A stretch of 19,319 nucleotides of DNA from Nanobdellati archaeon (GCA_015522495.1 WAMD01000016.1:1-19319); one strand, 5' to 3'. Shown: positions 8,018 through 14,185, counted from the stretch's first letter. Notes: generated from the letters alone by a model not told the origin. Numbers and translations: made by a program.

Positions 8018-8327
8018 GTGCTCTCCTCCTATACTTCAGCTTTCTCCACCATTTTTTTATCCTTTCTTCAGGCCTTTGCAAGAGTTCCTTTCCATCAACC
8101 AAGATGGGAAGTTTGTATCCCAATTTCAATGTTACGATACTTTTTTGTATGGTAATATCCCCATCTTTTGTTTCTAATTTTAGTGTGTTCATTGTTTCAT
8201 CTAGTACCTTCCCACTTTTGCCAACAAGGGACCGGTCATTTGAGTTGACAACTGTTGCTCTGATCCCTATTAAGCCATTCTCTGCAATCACTTTTCTGTC
8301 ATGGTAGCTCAATTTGATTTTCTTCAT
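8004..8327 (-). CDS. rnp1: RNase P protein component 1 (Rpp29/Pop4)
   Basis: A protein subunit of archaeal RNase P, which removes tRNA 5' leaders (107 aa). The Sm-like Rpp29 fold is recognisable from ENGLIGIRATVVNSNDRSLVGKSGKVLDETMNTLKLETKDG and the ending QRPEERIKKWWRKLKYRR. The gene is commonly placed between L29/aIF1 and S17 in archaea. The ATG at 8327 overlaps the end of aIF1 by 29 nt, a large overlap for this operon. No later ATG leaves the fold intact, although TTG or GTG starts 15-36 nt downstream are possible. Confidence 0.93.
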   Translation of the reverse strand: MKKIKLSYHDRKVIAENGLIGIRATVVNSNDRSLVGKSGKVLDETMNTLKLETKDGDITIQKSIVTLKLGYKLPILVDGKELLQRPEERIKKWWRKLKYRRRAHDRS

Positions 8328-8583
8328 ATCCCATCGCTACCAGCACTTTTTTTATTCTATCTTTGTGGTTCCCTTGTAGTTCTATTTTGTTATCTTTTAC
8401 TGCACCACCACATGCTAGTTTCCTTTTTAATTCCTTTGCCATACCTTCTATTCCAGATGGGTTGTCAATCTCAACGATAGTTACTATCTTTCCAAACTTC
8501 CTTCTTTCAGTTCTCACCCTTATCCTAGTGGTGCTTTTATCCAGCTCTTCGTAAATTTCTTCTGGAATTCCTCCGAGTTTCAT
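8299..8583 (-). CDS. Translation initiation factor aIF1 (SUI1 family)
   Basis: An archaeal homologue of eIF1/YciH (94 aa). It binds the small subunit P site region and discriminates start codons during initiation. The SUI1 domain spans about residues 18-92, with the diagnostic ELKRKLACGGAVKDNKIELQG-NH stretch and KVLVAMGYEEN at the end. It is preceded by GGAGG a few bases upstream of the ATG and follows L29 with a 6-nt gap. Its place inside the S10 operon ties initiation-factor supply to ribosome synthesis. Confidence 0.94.
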   Translation of the reverse strand: MKLGGIPEEIYEELDKSTTRIRVRTERRKFGKIVTIVEIDNPSGIEGMAKELKRKLACGGAVKDNKIELQGNHKDRIKKVLVAMGYEENQIELP

Positions 8584-8589
8584 CCCTCC

Positions 8590-8796
8590 TTATACCTCCC
8601 TTTTCCTTTCATTGATTATCGTTTTTATCCTAGCAATAGCTCTTTTGATTTCTTTTATTTTGCCAGGATTTTTTGGAGCAGTACCACTGGCGGCGGCTCC
8701 TAGTTCACTTCTTAGCTCAGCCTCGAATGACTTTAATTTTTCATTAAGTTCTTCTGAGCTGAGTCCCCTAGCTTCCTTGTTTCTCAACACTGCCAC
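8590..8796 (-). CDS. rpl29: 50S ribosomal protein L29 (uL29), GTG start
   Basis: A small helical large-subunit protein at the exit tunnel, part of the SRP/translocon docking site (68 aa). Recognised by the start AVLRNKEARGLSSEELNEKLKSFEAELRSELG and the C-terminal IKEIKRAIARIKTIINERK. GTG 8796 is preferred: it gives the usual MA(V/I)LR N-terminus and lies 5 nt after AGGTGA. An ATG at 8802 overlaps that Shine-Dalgarno site. The gene overlaps S3 by 29 nt. An Ala/Gly-rich loop (GAAASGTAPKNPG) separates the two helices. Confidence 0.93.
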   Translation of the reverse strand: MAVLRNKEARGLSSEELNEKLKSFEAELRSELGAAASGTAPKNPGKIKEIKRAIARIKTIINERKREV

Positions 8797-9418
8797 TTGC
8801 ATCACCTGCAACAGCTTCAATAGCTTCTTTCTTTATATCAACTTTTTCTGGGAATACAACGTCTGGTGGGACTATTCTAACAGTTATACCTATGACGCCT
8901 GCCTTCCTAAGCGCTTGAGCATGAGCAATTCTAACCTGCTTTGCTGGTTCACCTGCTTTTTTGAGGTATCCCCTTGTAACTCTCTCTTTTCTGGCAATGC
9001 CCCCTTTCCCAACGAGTTTTCCACTTATTACTATCTCAGCACCTAACGCTCCAGCAGCCATTATCTTGTCTATTGCCCAGTTCATTATCCTTCTAAAATG
9101 AAGTCCTTTCTCGAGTGATCTTGCAATTCTGTTTGCCATGACAACTGCATCTAGCTCTGGTACAGGGATTTCTTCAACTTTTATCTGGACATTCTGAAGA
9201 TCAAATTTCTTTTCTATTTCATCAGTTAGTTCTCTAATTGATTTGCCTTTTTTACCTATCACTAGCCCAGGTCTTTCGACTTTTATTATCACTCTTGTGA
9301 CTAAAGGTGTTTTTTGTAAGTCAGCACCTGCATATCCAGCCTTTCTCAATTTATTGGTTAGGTATTTGTCCAGAAAGACCATAACTAATCCATCTTTTAC
9401 AAATCTTCTTTCTATCAA
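8768..9418 (-). CDS. rps3: 30S ribosomal protein S3 (uS3), TTG start
   Basis: A small-subunit head protein lining the mRNA entry tunnel (216 aa). The N-terminal KH domain has the GxxG-type loop GLVIGKKGKSIREL (residues 51-64). The C-terminal domain has IVISGKLVGKGGIARKERVTRGYLKKAGEPA. The homology-supported N-terminus IERRFVKDGL begins at a TTG codon preceded by GGGAGGTC. The first ATG would remove 12 conserved residues, so TTG initiation is likely. A short Ala/Gly/Ser-rich C-terminal tail overlaps L29. Confidence 0.96.
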   Translation of the reverse strand: MIERRFVKDGLVMVFLDKYLTNKLRKAGYAGADLQKTPLVTRVIIKVERPGLVIGKKGKSIRELTDEIEKKFDLQNVQIKVEEIPVPELDAVVMANRIARSLEKGLHFRRIMNWAIDKIMAAGALGAEIVISGKLVGKGGIARKERVTRGYLKKAGEPAKQVRIAHAQALRKAGVIGITVRIVPPDVVFPEKVDIKKEAIEAVAGDASGSVEKQGS

Positions 9419-9421
9419 GGC

Positions 9422-9856
9422 TTAGACCTCCCTTACCACTACTTCCATATGTGTTAGTACTATGTTGTTATATCTCCATCTCCCTTTTGAAGCTCTTCTC
9501 TCAATCTTAGTCCCTTTATCTGCCTTTGCATGTATGATTACGAGTTTATCTGTATCCAATCCTTTATTTTCAGCATTATTCTCCACATTCTTTAAGAGTT
9601 TTAATGCAATCCTACTTGCTTTAACGGGGTACTTCCCTATCTTCCCACCTGCCTTATGTCCGACACCTGTGTTGTATTTGGGAAATGGAACAATGGTTTT
9701 TTTGGATATCACACCTTCTAAATATTTTTCAGCAGATTTCAGTTTCATTTTTCTTATTGCTTTCATTACTAATGTGGCATGTTTGTATGATACATTGACA
9801 TCTTTGACACTAGCTTTTGCTGTTTTTTCATCTTGTATATTAATTGAGTAAGCCAC
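9422..9856 (-). CDS. rpl22: 50S ribosomal protein L22 (uL22)
   Basis: A large-subunit protein whose beta-hairpin lines the exit tunnel (144 aa). Recognised by KASVKDVNVSYKHATLVMKAIRKMKLKSAEKYLEGVI, by GHKAGGKIGKYPVKASRIALKLLKNVENNAENKGL and by the C-terminal RRASKGRWRYNNIVLTHMEVVV. GTG 9856 lies 5 nt after GGTGA and gives the usual MA- N-terminus. The adjacent ATG at 9859 is only 2 nt from the site. A GTG at 9865 is inside the Shine-Dalgarno site. Confidence 0.95.
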   Translation of the reverse strand: MAYSINIQDEKTAKASVKDVNVSYKHATLVMKAIRKMKLKSAEKYLEGVISKKTIVPFPKYNTGVGHKAGGKIGKYPVKASRIALKLLKNVENNAENKGLDTDKLVIIHAKADKGTKIERRASKGRWRYNNIVLTHMEVVVREV

Positions 9857-9867
9857 CATAATCACCT

Positions 9868-10251
9868 TTACTTAGCGGATACGAATTTTGTTGATCTTGT
9901 AGCACCTACTCCTGCAGTTCCGTGTTTGACTTCTTTTCTGGTTGGTGCAAACTCTCCTAGATAATGACCTATCATCTCTGGCTTTATTTCAACATAAACA
10001 AACTCTTTACCATTGTGAATTGCGATTTTCTTTCCTACCATAGAAGGAAGGATTATTATATCCCTTACATGCGTTCTTATTGGTTTATTTCCCTTTTTCT
10101 TGATTCTCTTCAGTAACTTTTTTTCCTCTTCAGTAAACCCTCTTTTTATCTTTCGCCTCTGTCTGGTTGGGAATATCTCAGCCAGTTGGTCAAGATCCAT
10201 TTTTTGTAGTTCATTGAGGGTATAACCCTTGTATTTGAACTCTTTCGCCAT
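9868..10251 (-). CDS. rps19: 30S ribosomal protein S19 (uS19)
   Basis: A small-subunit head protein that contacts 16S rRNA and the A-site finger (127 aa; the archaeal type has an N-terminal extension over bacterial S19). Recognised by FPTRQRRKIKRGFTEEEKKLLKRI and by IILPSMVGKKIAIHNGKEFVYVEIKPEMIGHYLGEFAPTRKEVKHGTAGVGATRSTKFV, the conserved core. It begins on the base immediately after the L2 stop, with GAGGT in the last L2 codons. Confidence 0.98.
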   Translation of the reverse strand: MAKEFKYKGYTLNELQKMDLDQLAEIFPTRQRRKIKRGFTEEEKKLLKRIKKKGNKPIRTHVRDIIILPSMVGKKIAIHNGKEFVYVEIKPEMIGHYLGEFAPTRKEVKHGTAGVGATRSTKFVSAK

Positions 10252-10962
10252 TTACCTCTTCCTCCTTCCAGTTCTCTTGGCAGCTATATGCCCAACTTTC
10301 CTGCCTGGTGGGGCTGTCCTCTTTATAGTTGTGGACTTCCCTGAGTGGTGCTCTTTACCACCAAATGGATGGTTGACTGGATTCATTGCCACACCCCTAA
10401 CTTTTGGCCATCTTTTATTCTTTGCTTTGTGTTTGTAGTAACTTTTACCAGCTGTTACTAGAGGTTTATCTGGTCTTCCACCTCCAGATACAACTCCAAT
10501 CGTTGCAAGAGAATTTATACTAAACTGCTTTGTCCTCTTTGATGGCAATTTGACTATTGCTGTTTTTTCATCTTTTGATATGATGTAACCTGCAGTCCCG
10601 GATGATCTTATCATCTTCCCACCATCACCAGCTCTTGATTCTATATTGAATATGGGTATCCCTTCAGGTATTGCTTTTAGTGGGAGCACATTGCCTATTG
10701 AGATTCCAGCATCTGGTCCCTGAAGGATTTCATCACCAATCCCTATCCCTTCAGGCGCTAGATATTTACTCTTACTGTTATTCTCCCATTCGATAACCAT
10801 GATTATACCTGTTTTTGATGGGTCGTCAATGAGATTAATTACTTTCCCTTTCACAGTGTCCTTGAAGTTCTCGTACTTTGCATTAGTTTTGAATCTATGA
10901 CTGGGGACTCTGTACACTGGCGCTCCTCTTCCTCTTCTTTGAGATATTATCCTTTTACCCAT
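10252..10962 (-). CDS. rpl2: 50S ribosomal protein L2 (uL2)
   Basis: A core large-subunit protein needed for peptidyl transferase activity and subunit association (236 aa). The N-terminus MGKRIISQRRGRGAPVYRVPSHRF is archaeal-typical. The catalytic-region signature VRGVAMNPVNHPFGGKEHHSGKSTT (about residues 189-213) includes the conserved histidine in VNHPFGG. ATG 10962 is six bases after GAGGTG. A GTG at 10971 three codons earlier lies in that site and is rejected. The L23 TGA stop starts the same Shine-Dalgarno sequence. Confidence 0.98.
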   Translation of the reverse strand: MGKRIISQRRGRGAPVYRVPSHRFKTNAKYENFKDTVKGKVINLIDDPSKTGIIMVIEWENNSKSKYLAPEGIGIGDEILQGPDAGISIGNVLPLKAIPEGIPIFNIESRAGDGGKMIRSSGTAGYIISKDEKTAIVKLPSKRTKQFSINSLATIGVVSGGGRPDKPLVTAGKSYYKHKAKNKRWPKVRGVAMNPVNHPFGGKEHHSGKSTTIKRTAPPGRKVGHIAAKRTGRRKR

Positions 10963-10972
10963 CCTATACACC

Positions 10973-11224
10973 TCATATCATGTTTAGCCTCGTTGCAAGC
11001 TCAGATGCTGGCGTTTCTTTTGAGAGCTTCACAACTGCTTTTTTCCTTCCCTTTCTATCTATCAAGGTATTAACAGAAGATACCTTCACCCCAAACGTAC
11101 CTTCAACAGCCTTTTTGATCTCTGGTTTTGTTGCCCTCTTGTCAACTACGAATATCATCTTGTTTTCCCTTTCTATCATCTGAACTGATTTTTCTGACAT
11201 TAATGGATATTTAACTACTTGCAT
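10973..11224 (-). CDS. rpl23: 50S ribosomal protein L23 (uL23)
   Basis: An exit-tunnel protein and docking site for SRP and nascent-chain factors (83 aa, normal archaeal size). The sequence KYPLMSEKSVQMIERENKMIFVVDKRATKPEIKKAVEGTFGVKV is the family signature. The C-terminus ends near RLNMI. ATG 11224 lies behind AGGTGG. The longer reading to 11248 is inside L4. It overlaps L4 by 14 nt. Confidence 0.97.
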   Translation of the reverse strand: MQVVKYPLMSEKSVQMIERENKMIFVVDKRATKPEIKKAVEGTFGVKVSSVNTLIDRKGRKKAVVKLSKETPASELATRLNMI

Positions 11225-12011
11225 AAACCCACCTTTTTGAAGCTTCATTTATCGCAGATTCTGTCCAAATAGTCAGCCTGCCAGCATGACCACCTGGAGC
11301 CAATAATTCTGTGTTTAGGTCTTTGACAAGGACTGCATCTACACCAGGGATGTTATTTGCAGCTTTAATCAAATCTTTACTCGTGGCAATTATGAGGACA
11401 GATTTCTTTTTCTTGTACTTTCGTCCTCTCATCTTACCAATACCTGCTCTTATCTTCTTGTTTTTTGTTCTCTTTATGTCATCAGCTAGCCCTAGTGGTT
11501 CAAGCATCTTCTCCACGTCTTTTGTCTTTTTCAGCTTTTCAGCCTTATCTTCTATGATTATTGGGAGAGAAATTTTTCCAACTTTATGCCTTTTCCTAAC
11601 TAGAGTTATGTCTCCGGATGCAGCGATCGCGGACATGAGAGCCAATTTTCTTTCTTTTGCATTTATTTTCTTCCCAATGACCTTCTCGACCTTTGGGGGG
11701 TGAGCTCTGAGACCACCTTTTGCGTGTGGTACTCTACGAACTTCTCCCAGCCCCCCACCGCCAGGTTTTGTCCTAGGAAGCCTAGATGTACCTCTGTTTA
11801 TTCCTGCTCTGTAATCCCCTCTTCTTCCAACGTACTCTGCGGATGTATCCTTTCCGGCGAGGTAGTAGACCCCCTTTGGTTGTATTCTGTGGCTCTGTAT
11901 TGCAGTGACAGCCCTCAGTATTAGGTCGGGTCTATATGGGGTCTTGAAGACACTAGGAAGATCAACTTTCTTGAGAGGTTTTCCTTCAACTGAGTAAACA
12001 TCCACTTTCAT
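11211..12011 (-). CDS. rpl4: 50S ribosomal protein L4 (uL4)
   Basis: A large-subunit protein with a tunnel-lining loop (266 aa; archaeal/eukaryotic long form). The N-terminus VDVYSVEGKPLKKVDLPSVFKTPYRPDLI and the loop SRLPRTKPGGGGLGEVRRVPHAKGGLRAHPPK (about residues 76-107, which reaches the exit tunnel) are diagnostic. The C-terminal half has IPGVDAVLVKDLNTELLAPGGHAGRLTIWTE. In some bacteria L4 autoregulates its operon; whether it does so here is not visible. It starts after GGTG at the L3 stop. Confidence 0.98.
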   Translation of the reverse strand: MKVDVYSVEGKPLKKVDLPSVFKTPYRPDLILRAVTAIQSHRIQPKGVYYLAGKDTSAEYVGRRGDYRAGINRGTSRLPRTKPGGGGLGEVRRVPHAKGGLRAHPPKVEKVIGKKINAKERKLALMSAIAASGDITLVRKRHKVGKISLPIIIEDKAEKLKKTKDVEKMLEPLGLADDIKRTKNKKIRAGIGKMRGRKYKKKKSVLIIATSKDLIKAANNIPGVDAVLVKDLNTELLAPGGHAGRLTIWTESAINEASKRWVYASS

Positions 12012-12014
12012 TTT

Positions 12015-12998
12015 TTACACCTTCACCCTAGCTCCTTGCTGAGATACTGTTGATACAGTTACTAGTTCGGTCATCATCTTCTTTTCAGGTGGCCTAAGTG
12101 CTGATCTCAACATTATCAACCTTTTCCTTGGCCCTGGAACAGACCCACTTATTAGAATATACCTACCTTTGATTACCCCATAATGAGGTATCCCACCTGC
12201 AGGAGTTATCTCTTTTCCGTCTTTTCCAACTTTTACCAGAACTTTGTTGACTTCAGTTCTTACATGAAAACCAGTTTGTCCAGATTGGGGTATTCTCCAC
12301 ATCATCCTGGCTGGATGCCATGGGCCCATTGAACCAACATGTCTCCTGAAACCATGGGCTTTTCTGTATTGAATTTTTATCCCCCATCTCTTCACAGGTC
12401 CTTGCACTCCTTTACCTTTAGTAACAGATATAACATCAATGTAATCCCCCTCTTTGAAGACTTCATCAATTGTTATCTCCTTACCAAGTTTTTCCTTTGC
12501 ATAAGCTAACGCATTTTTGGGATCTCCACCAACTTTTATTTCAAATACTTCTGGTTTTTTCTTGAATGGTGGCTTTGTATGGACGAGTAGTCTAACCTCG
12601 TTTATATCACCAATTTTATCATCGATTTTGTTATCTTCTTTCTTTTTCTTTGGTAGCTTCATCTTCCTTGCTAGGTTCTTGTCAAATTTATCTGTGTGCA
12701 CCTCAGTTAAAACCTTTTTTCCATATGGGGTTTGTTTGTACAATCTTATACCAAAAACAACGAGTGGGGGAACTTCTATTATTGTAACAGGGATTGTTAT
12801 TGTTCTTTCATATGTTGGAGAGTTCTTGTTTTTATCAACAGCTATAATGTGTGTCATACCAGCTTTGTAGCCGGCGAATAGAAGCGGTTTTACTTCTTTT
12901 GATTCTGGCCATGAATTTATTCTAGGGTAGATCCTTCTAGCCCTAACTCTAGGGGAGAACGCCAGTGATCCCGATCTAGGTTTTGTTGTCTTTGACAT
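12015..12998 (-). CDS. rpl3: 50S ribosomal protein L3 (uL3)
   Basis: The first gene of the superoperon. It encodes an assembly-initiating large-subunit protein near the peptidyl transferase centre (327 aa; archaeal/eukaryotic type). Recognised by PRSGSLAFSPRVRARRIYPRINSWPE at the N-terminus, by GDYIDVISVTKGKGVQGPVKRWG (about residues 183-205) and by the HGFRRHVGSMGPWHPARMMWRIPQSGQTG loop. A Lys/Asp-rich insert lies at about 114-130. The ATG follows AAGGTGA at good spacing. A 200-nt structured leader with two promoters precedes it. Confidence 0.98.
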   Translation of the reverse strand: MSKTTKPRSGSLAFSPRVRARRIYPRINSWPESKEVKPLLFAGYKAGMTHIIAVDKNKNSPTYERTITIPVTIIEVPPLVVFGIRLYKQTPYGKKVLTEVHTDKFDKNLARKMKLPKKKKEDNKIDDKIGDINEVRLLVHTKPPFKKKPEVFEIKVGGDPKNALAYAKEKLGKEITIDEVFKEGDYIDVISVTKGKGVQGPVKRWGIKIQYRKAHGFRRHVGSMGPWHPARMMWRIPQSGQTGFHVRTEVNKVLVKVGKDGKEITPAGGIPHYGVIKGRYILISGSVPGPRKRLIMLRSALRPPEKKMMTELVTVSTVSQQGARVKV

Positions 12999-13067
12999 TC
13001 AATTCACCTTCATAACTTTAGGTTTTACCTAACTCTCCCTAGGAGCAGGTAGAAGGGGATACGAAGA

Positions 13068-13089
13068 ACCGCGTAGGACCTTACACGGT
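13068..13089 (-). promoter_or_regulatory. Hairpin at the 5' end of the L3 operon leader
   Basis: The minus strand reads ACCGTGTA, loop AGGTCC, then TACGCGGT: an 8-bp stem (one G-U pair) with a 6-nt loop, placed at the predicted P2 start site. GTCCTAC, overlapping the loop and 3' arm, is exactly complementary to GTAGGAC at about 13134-13140 in the longer P1 transcript. P1 and P2 transcripts could therefore fold differently. A second small hairpin (TACCT...AGGTA with inner CTCC/GGAG) lies at about 13027-13052 just upstream of L3. Confidence 0.5.
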
Positions 13090-13114
13090 ATGACGTTTAT
13101 TTTGCATGATGGGG

Positions 13115-13124
13115 TTTATAAATT
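13115..13124 (-). promoter_or_regulatory. Proximal TATA box (P2) for the L3 operon
   Basis: On the minus strand AATTTATAAA is preceded by purine-rich GGGGAAT, a plausible BRE. A start site about 22-25 nt downstream falls near 13090, at the base of the hairpin listed at 13068-13089. This gives an mRNA leader of roughly 90 nt before the L3 ATG. The box is flanked by GGGG and CCCC. Called from sequence only. Confidence 0.6.
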
Positions 13125-13138
13125 ATTCCCCTGTCCTA

Positions 13139-13200
13139 CTCCCTCTGGCGGGTTGCTATTGCATTGCCCGCTAGTCTCGGGGAGGCACTCTTCACAGAGC
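13139..13200 (-). ncRNA. GC-rich structured RNA or leader upstream of the L3 operon
   Basis: This is a GC-rich block in AT-rich surroundings, starting where transcription from the upstream TATA box (13224-13231) should begin. Minus-strand folds visible by eye: CTCT, GTGA tetraloop, AGAG (13188-13199), and GCGGG/CCCGC with an inner TGC/GCA pair (13148-13171). CTCCC (13180-13184) and GGGAG (13139-13143) can enclose the second hairpin. It could be a separate small RNA or the 5' part of a roughly 200-nt L3 leader. No known RNA family was recognised. Confidence 0.45.
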
Positions 13201-13223
13201 GAGTAATATTTGTCTTAATTTAG

Positions 13224-13240
13224 TTTATAAATGTTTCGAC
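13224..13240 (-). promoter_or_regulatory. Distal BRE/TATA promoter (P1)
   Basis: The minus strand has GTCGAAACA followed by TTTATAAA, an archaeal BRE plus TATA arrangement. The same CGAAAC precedes the TATA box of tRNA-Asp. The predicted start is about 13200, exactly where the GC-rich block begins. Confidence 0.65.
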
Positions 13241-13272
13241 TCCAGCAATGGAACGAAGCCCACGCCACTCCG

Positions 13273-13339
13273 GCCGTCACGTCGGCTCGCGGGCGAACAC
13301 GCATTCGCATCCCGCGAACAGGGGGCACAAGGCCCCCTA
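13273..13339 (-). ncRNA. tRNA-linked hairpin array, copy 1 (after tRNA-Asp)
   Basis: Starts directly after the tRNA discriminator base. After 2 nt comes hairpin A (GGGGGC, loop CTTGT, GCCCCC; 13321-13337). Hairpin B is TCGCGGG/CCCGCGA, 7 bp, with an inner CGAA/TTCG stem (13287-13317). Hairpin C is GCCG, loop ACGTGA, CGGC (13273-13286). Bases 13273-13300 match 26 of 28 bases downstream of tRNA-Tyr. The stems differ in sequence but not in form between copies, which suggests a folded RNA. A further small stem (TCCA, TTGC, TGGA) follows near 13241-13252. Function unknown; no known family recognised. Confidence 0.6.
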
Positions 13340-13412
13340 CGCCCCGGCCGGGATTCGAACCCGGGTCGCAGGCTCGACAGGCCTGCATCCTAGGCCACTA
13401 GACTACCGGGGC
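13340..13412 (-). tRNA. tRNA-Asp (anticodon GTC)
   Basis: A complete 73-nt cloverleaf on the minus strand. Acceptor stem GCCCCGG/CCGGGGC, discriminator G73, D-stem GTCT/GGAT. Anticodon stem CAGGC/GCCTG encloses loop CTGTCGA, giving anticodon GTC. T-stem CCGGG/CCCGG has loop TTCGAAT. G73 agrees with aspartate identity. CCA is not encoded and there is no intron. The stems are almost entirely G-C, consistent with a thermophile. Confidence 0.97.
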
Positions 13413-13437
13413 TTGCGAGTTAGTTATGGCTAATGTC

Positions 13438-13453
13438 TTAAAAAATAGTTTCG
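13438..13453 (-). promoter_or_regulatory. BRE/TATA promoter of tRNA-Asp
   Basis: The minus strand reads CGAAAC then TATTTTTTAA. The box ends 25 nt before the tRNA 5' end, the expected distance for transcription starting at or just before the mature tRNA. The T6 run also lies 20 nt after the stop of the CutA-Nudix gene and may double as its terminator. Confidence 0.55.
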
Positions 13454-13465
13454 GTTTTGAACACA

Positions 13466-14185
13466 TTATTGTTCATTGTTTAGGTACTTTAGTATTACAT
13501 TCCTTGTGTACTTATCCAAGTCCATCTTTAACGCTTTCCTAGGCTCGACCCACTTCCACTCTGTCCCTTCCCAGTTGAGTTTTACTTTTCCTCTCTTGTA
13601 CTCGCATAGGTAGTCCATAAATATGAAGTGCCTTGCCTTCCAGAACTCCTTGTCAAATATTCCCTGTTGGACTATTAGAAGCTTCTTCGGTTTTACGTTC
13701 AGGTTTGTCTCTTCTTTTACTTCTCTTACTACGGTCTCCTCAGCCCTTTCCCCAACTTCTATGTGCCCACCTGGTACAACCCATTTATTATACCACTTTG
13801 GGGATTTCATTAGGAGTATCATTTTTTTACCATTTACTCTCCTTTCTATTATGGCTCCGACTGTGACGGCCGGGCCATCCCTTGTATGCGTTACGTAGCT
13901 CAACCAGTTCTCATATCCATCATTCACCTCGGTACTCCACCTTGCAATGGTAGGGGTATCGTACGGGTGTAAGCCCTCAATGGTTTCAACCACTGATTTC
14001 TCAAGCGTAGGCCTTGTTTTTATGAGCATCGCATATTCATTTCCCTTTTCAATCTTGTCCTTCCACCAATACCTGGATCCAATTTTCCAGACGTTCACAC
14101 ACCCAGCTAGGTGCCTCTTAAGCAGGTTGTCTGCGATCTTGTCAGCGGTCTTTCTTGTCGGCACCGTGGTGTAAACGAGCATCAT
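13466..14185 (-). CDS. CutA1-Nudix hydrolase fusion protein
   Basis: 239 aa, two domains. Residues 1-99 are a complete CutA1 domain (LVYTTVPTRKTADKIADNLL, AGCVNVW with C29, YWWKDKIEKGNEYAMLIKT, LHPYDTP at 72-78). CutA1 proteins are trimeric; copper tolerance was proposed in E. coli but the function is unclear. Residues 104-232 are a Nudix hydrolase. The box at 140-162 has G140, E146, R154-E155 and E158-E159, so the metal-binding glutamates are intact; the usual box Gly is Asn161. The substrate is not predictable; Nudix enzymes cut nucleoside diphosphates linked to another group. ATG 14185 overlaps the RuBisCO TGA (TGATG) and lies behind GGGAGG. ATGs at 14188 and 14182 are alternatives. Coupled to RuBisCO and MscS. 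Confidence 0.92.
   Translation of the reverse strand: MMLVYTTVPTRKTADKIADNLLKRHLAGCVNVWKIGSRYWWKDKIEKGNEYAMLIKTRPTLEKSVVETIEGLHPYDTPTIARWSTEVNDGYENWLSYVTHTRDGPAVTVGAIIERRVNGKKMILLMKSPKWYNKWVVPGGHIEVGERAEETVVREVKEETNLNVKPKKLLIVQQGIFDKEFWKARHFIFMDYLCEYKRGKVKLNWEGTEWKWVEPRKALKMDLDKYTRNVILKYLNNEQ

Noticed and set aside
13139..13200. Identity as SRP RNA, RNase P RNA or 5S rRNA
   Set aside because: The block is too short and lacks their conserved motifs.
13141..13200. Outer pairing CTCTG/CAGAG enclosing the whole GC-rich block
   Set aside because: It competes with the local CTCT-GTGA-AGAG hairpin, which is closer and has a stable GNRA-type loop. Kept only as an alternative fold.
13273..13339. Reading the hairpin array as an H/ACA or C/D guide RNA
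   Set aside because: No C/D boxes are present. I could not place a lower stem, guide pocket and ACA consistently in both copies, and the ACA near the tRNA-Asp copy is not matched in the other.
13248..13433. A 61-codon plus-strand frame covering tRNA-Asp and its trailer
   Set aside because: It consists of the reverse complement of structured RNA; the tRNA and hairpins explain its open frame.
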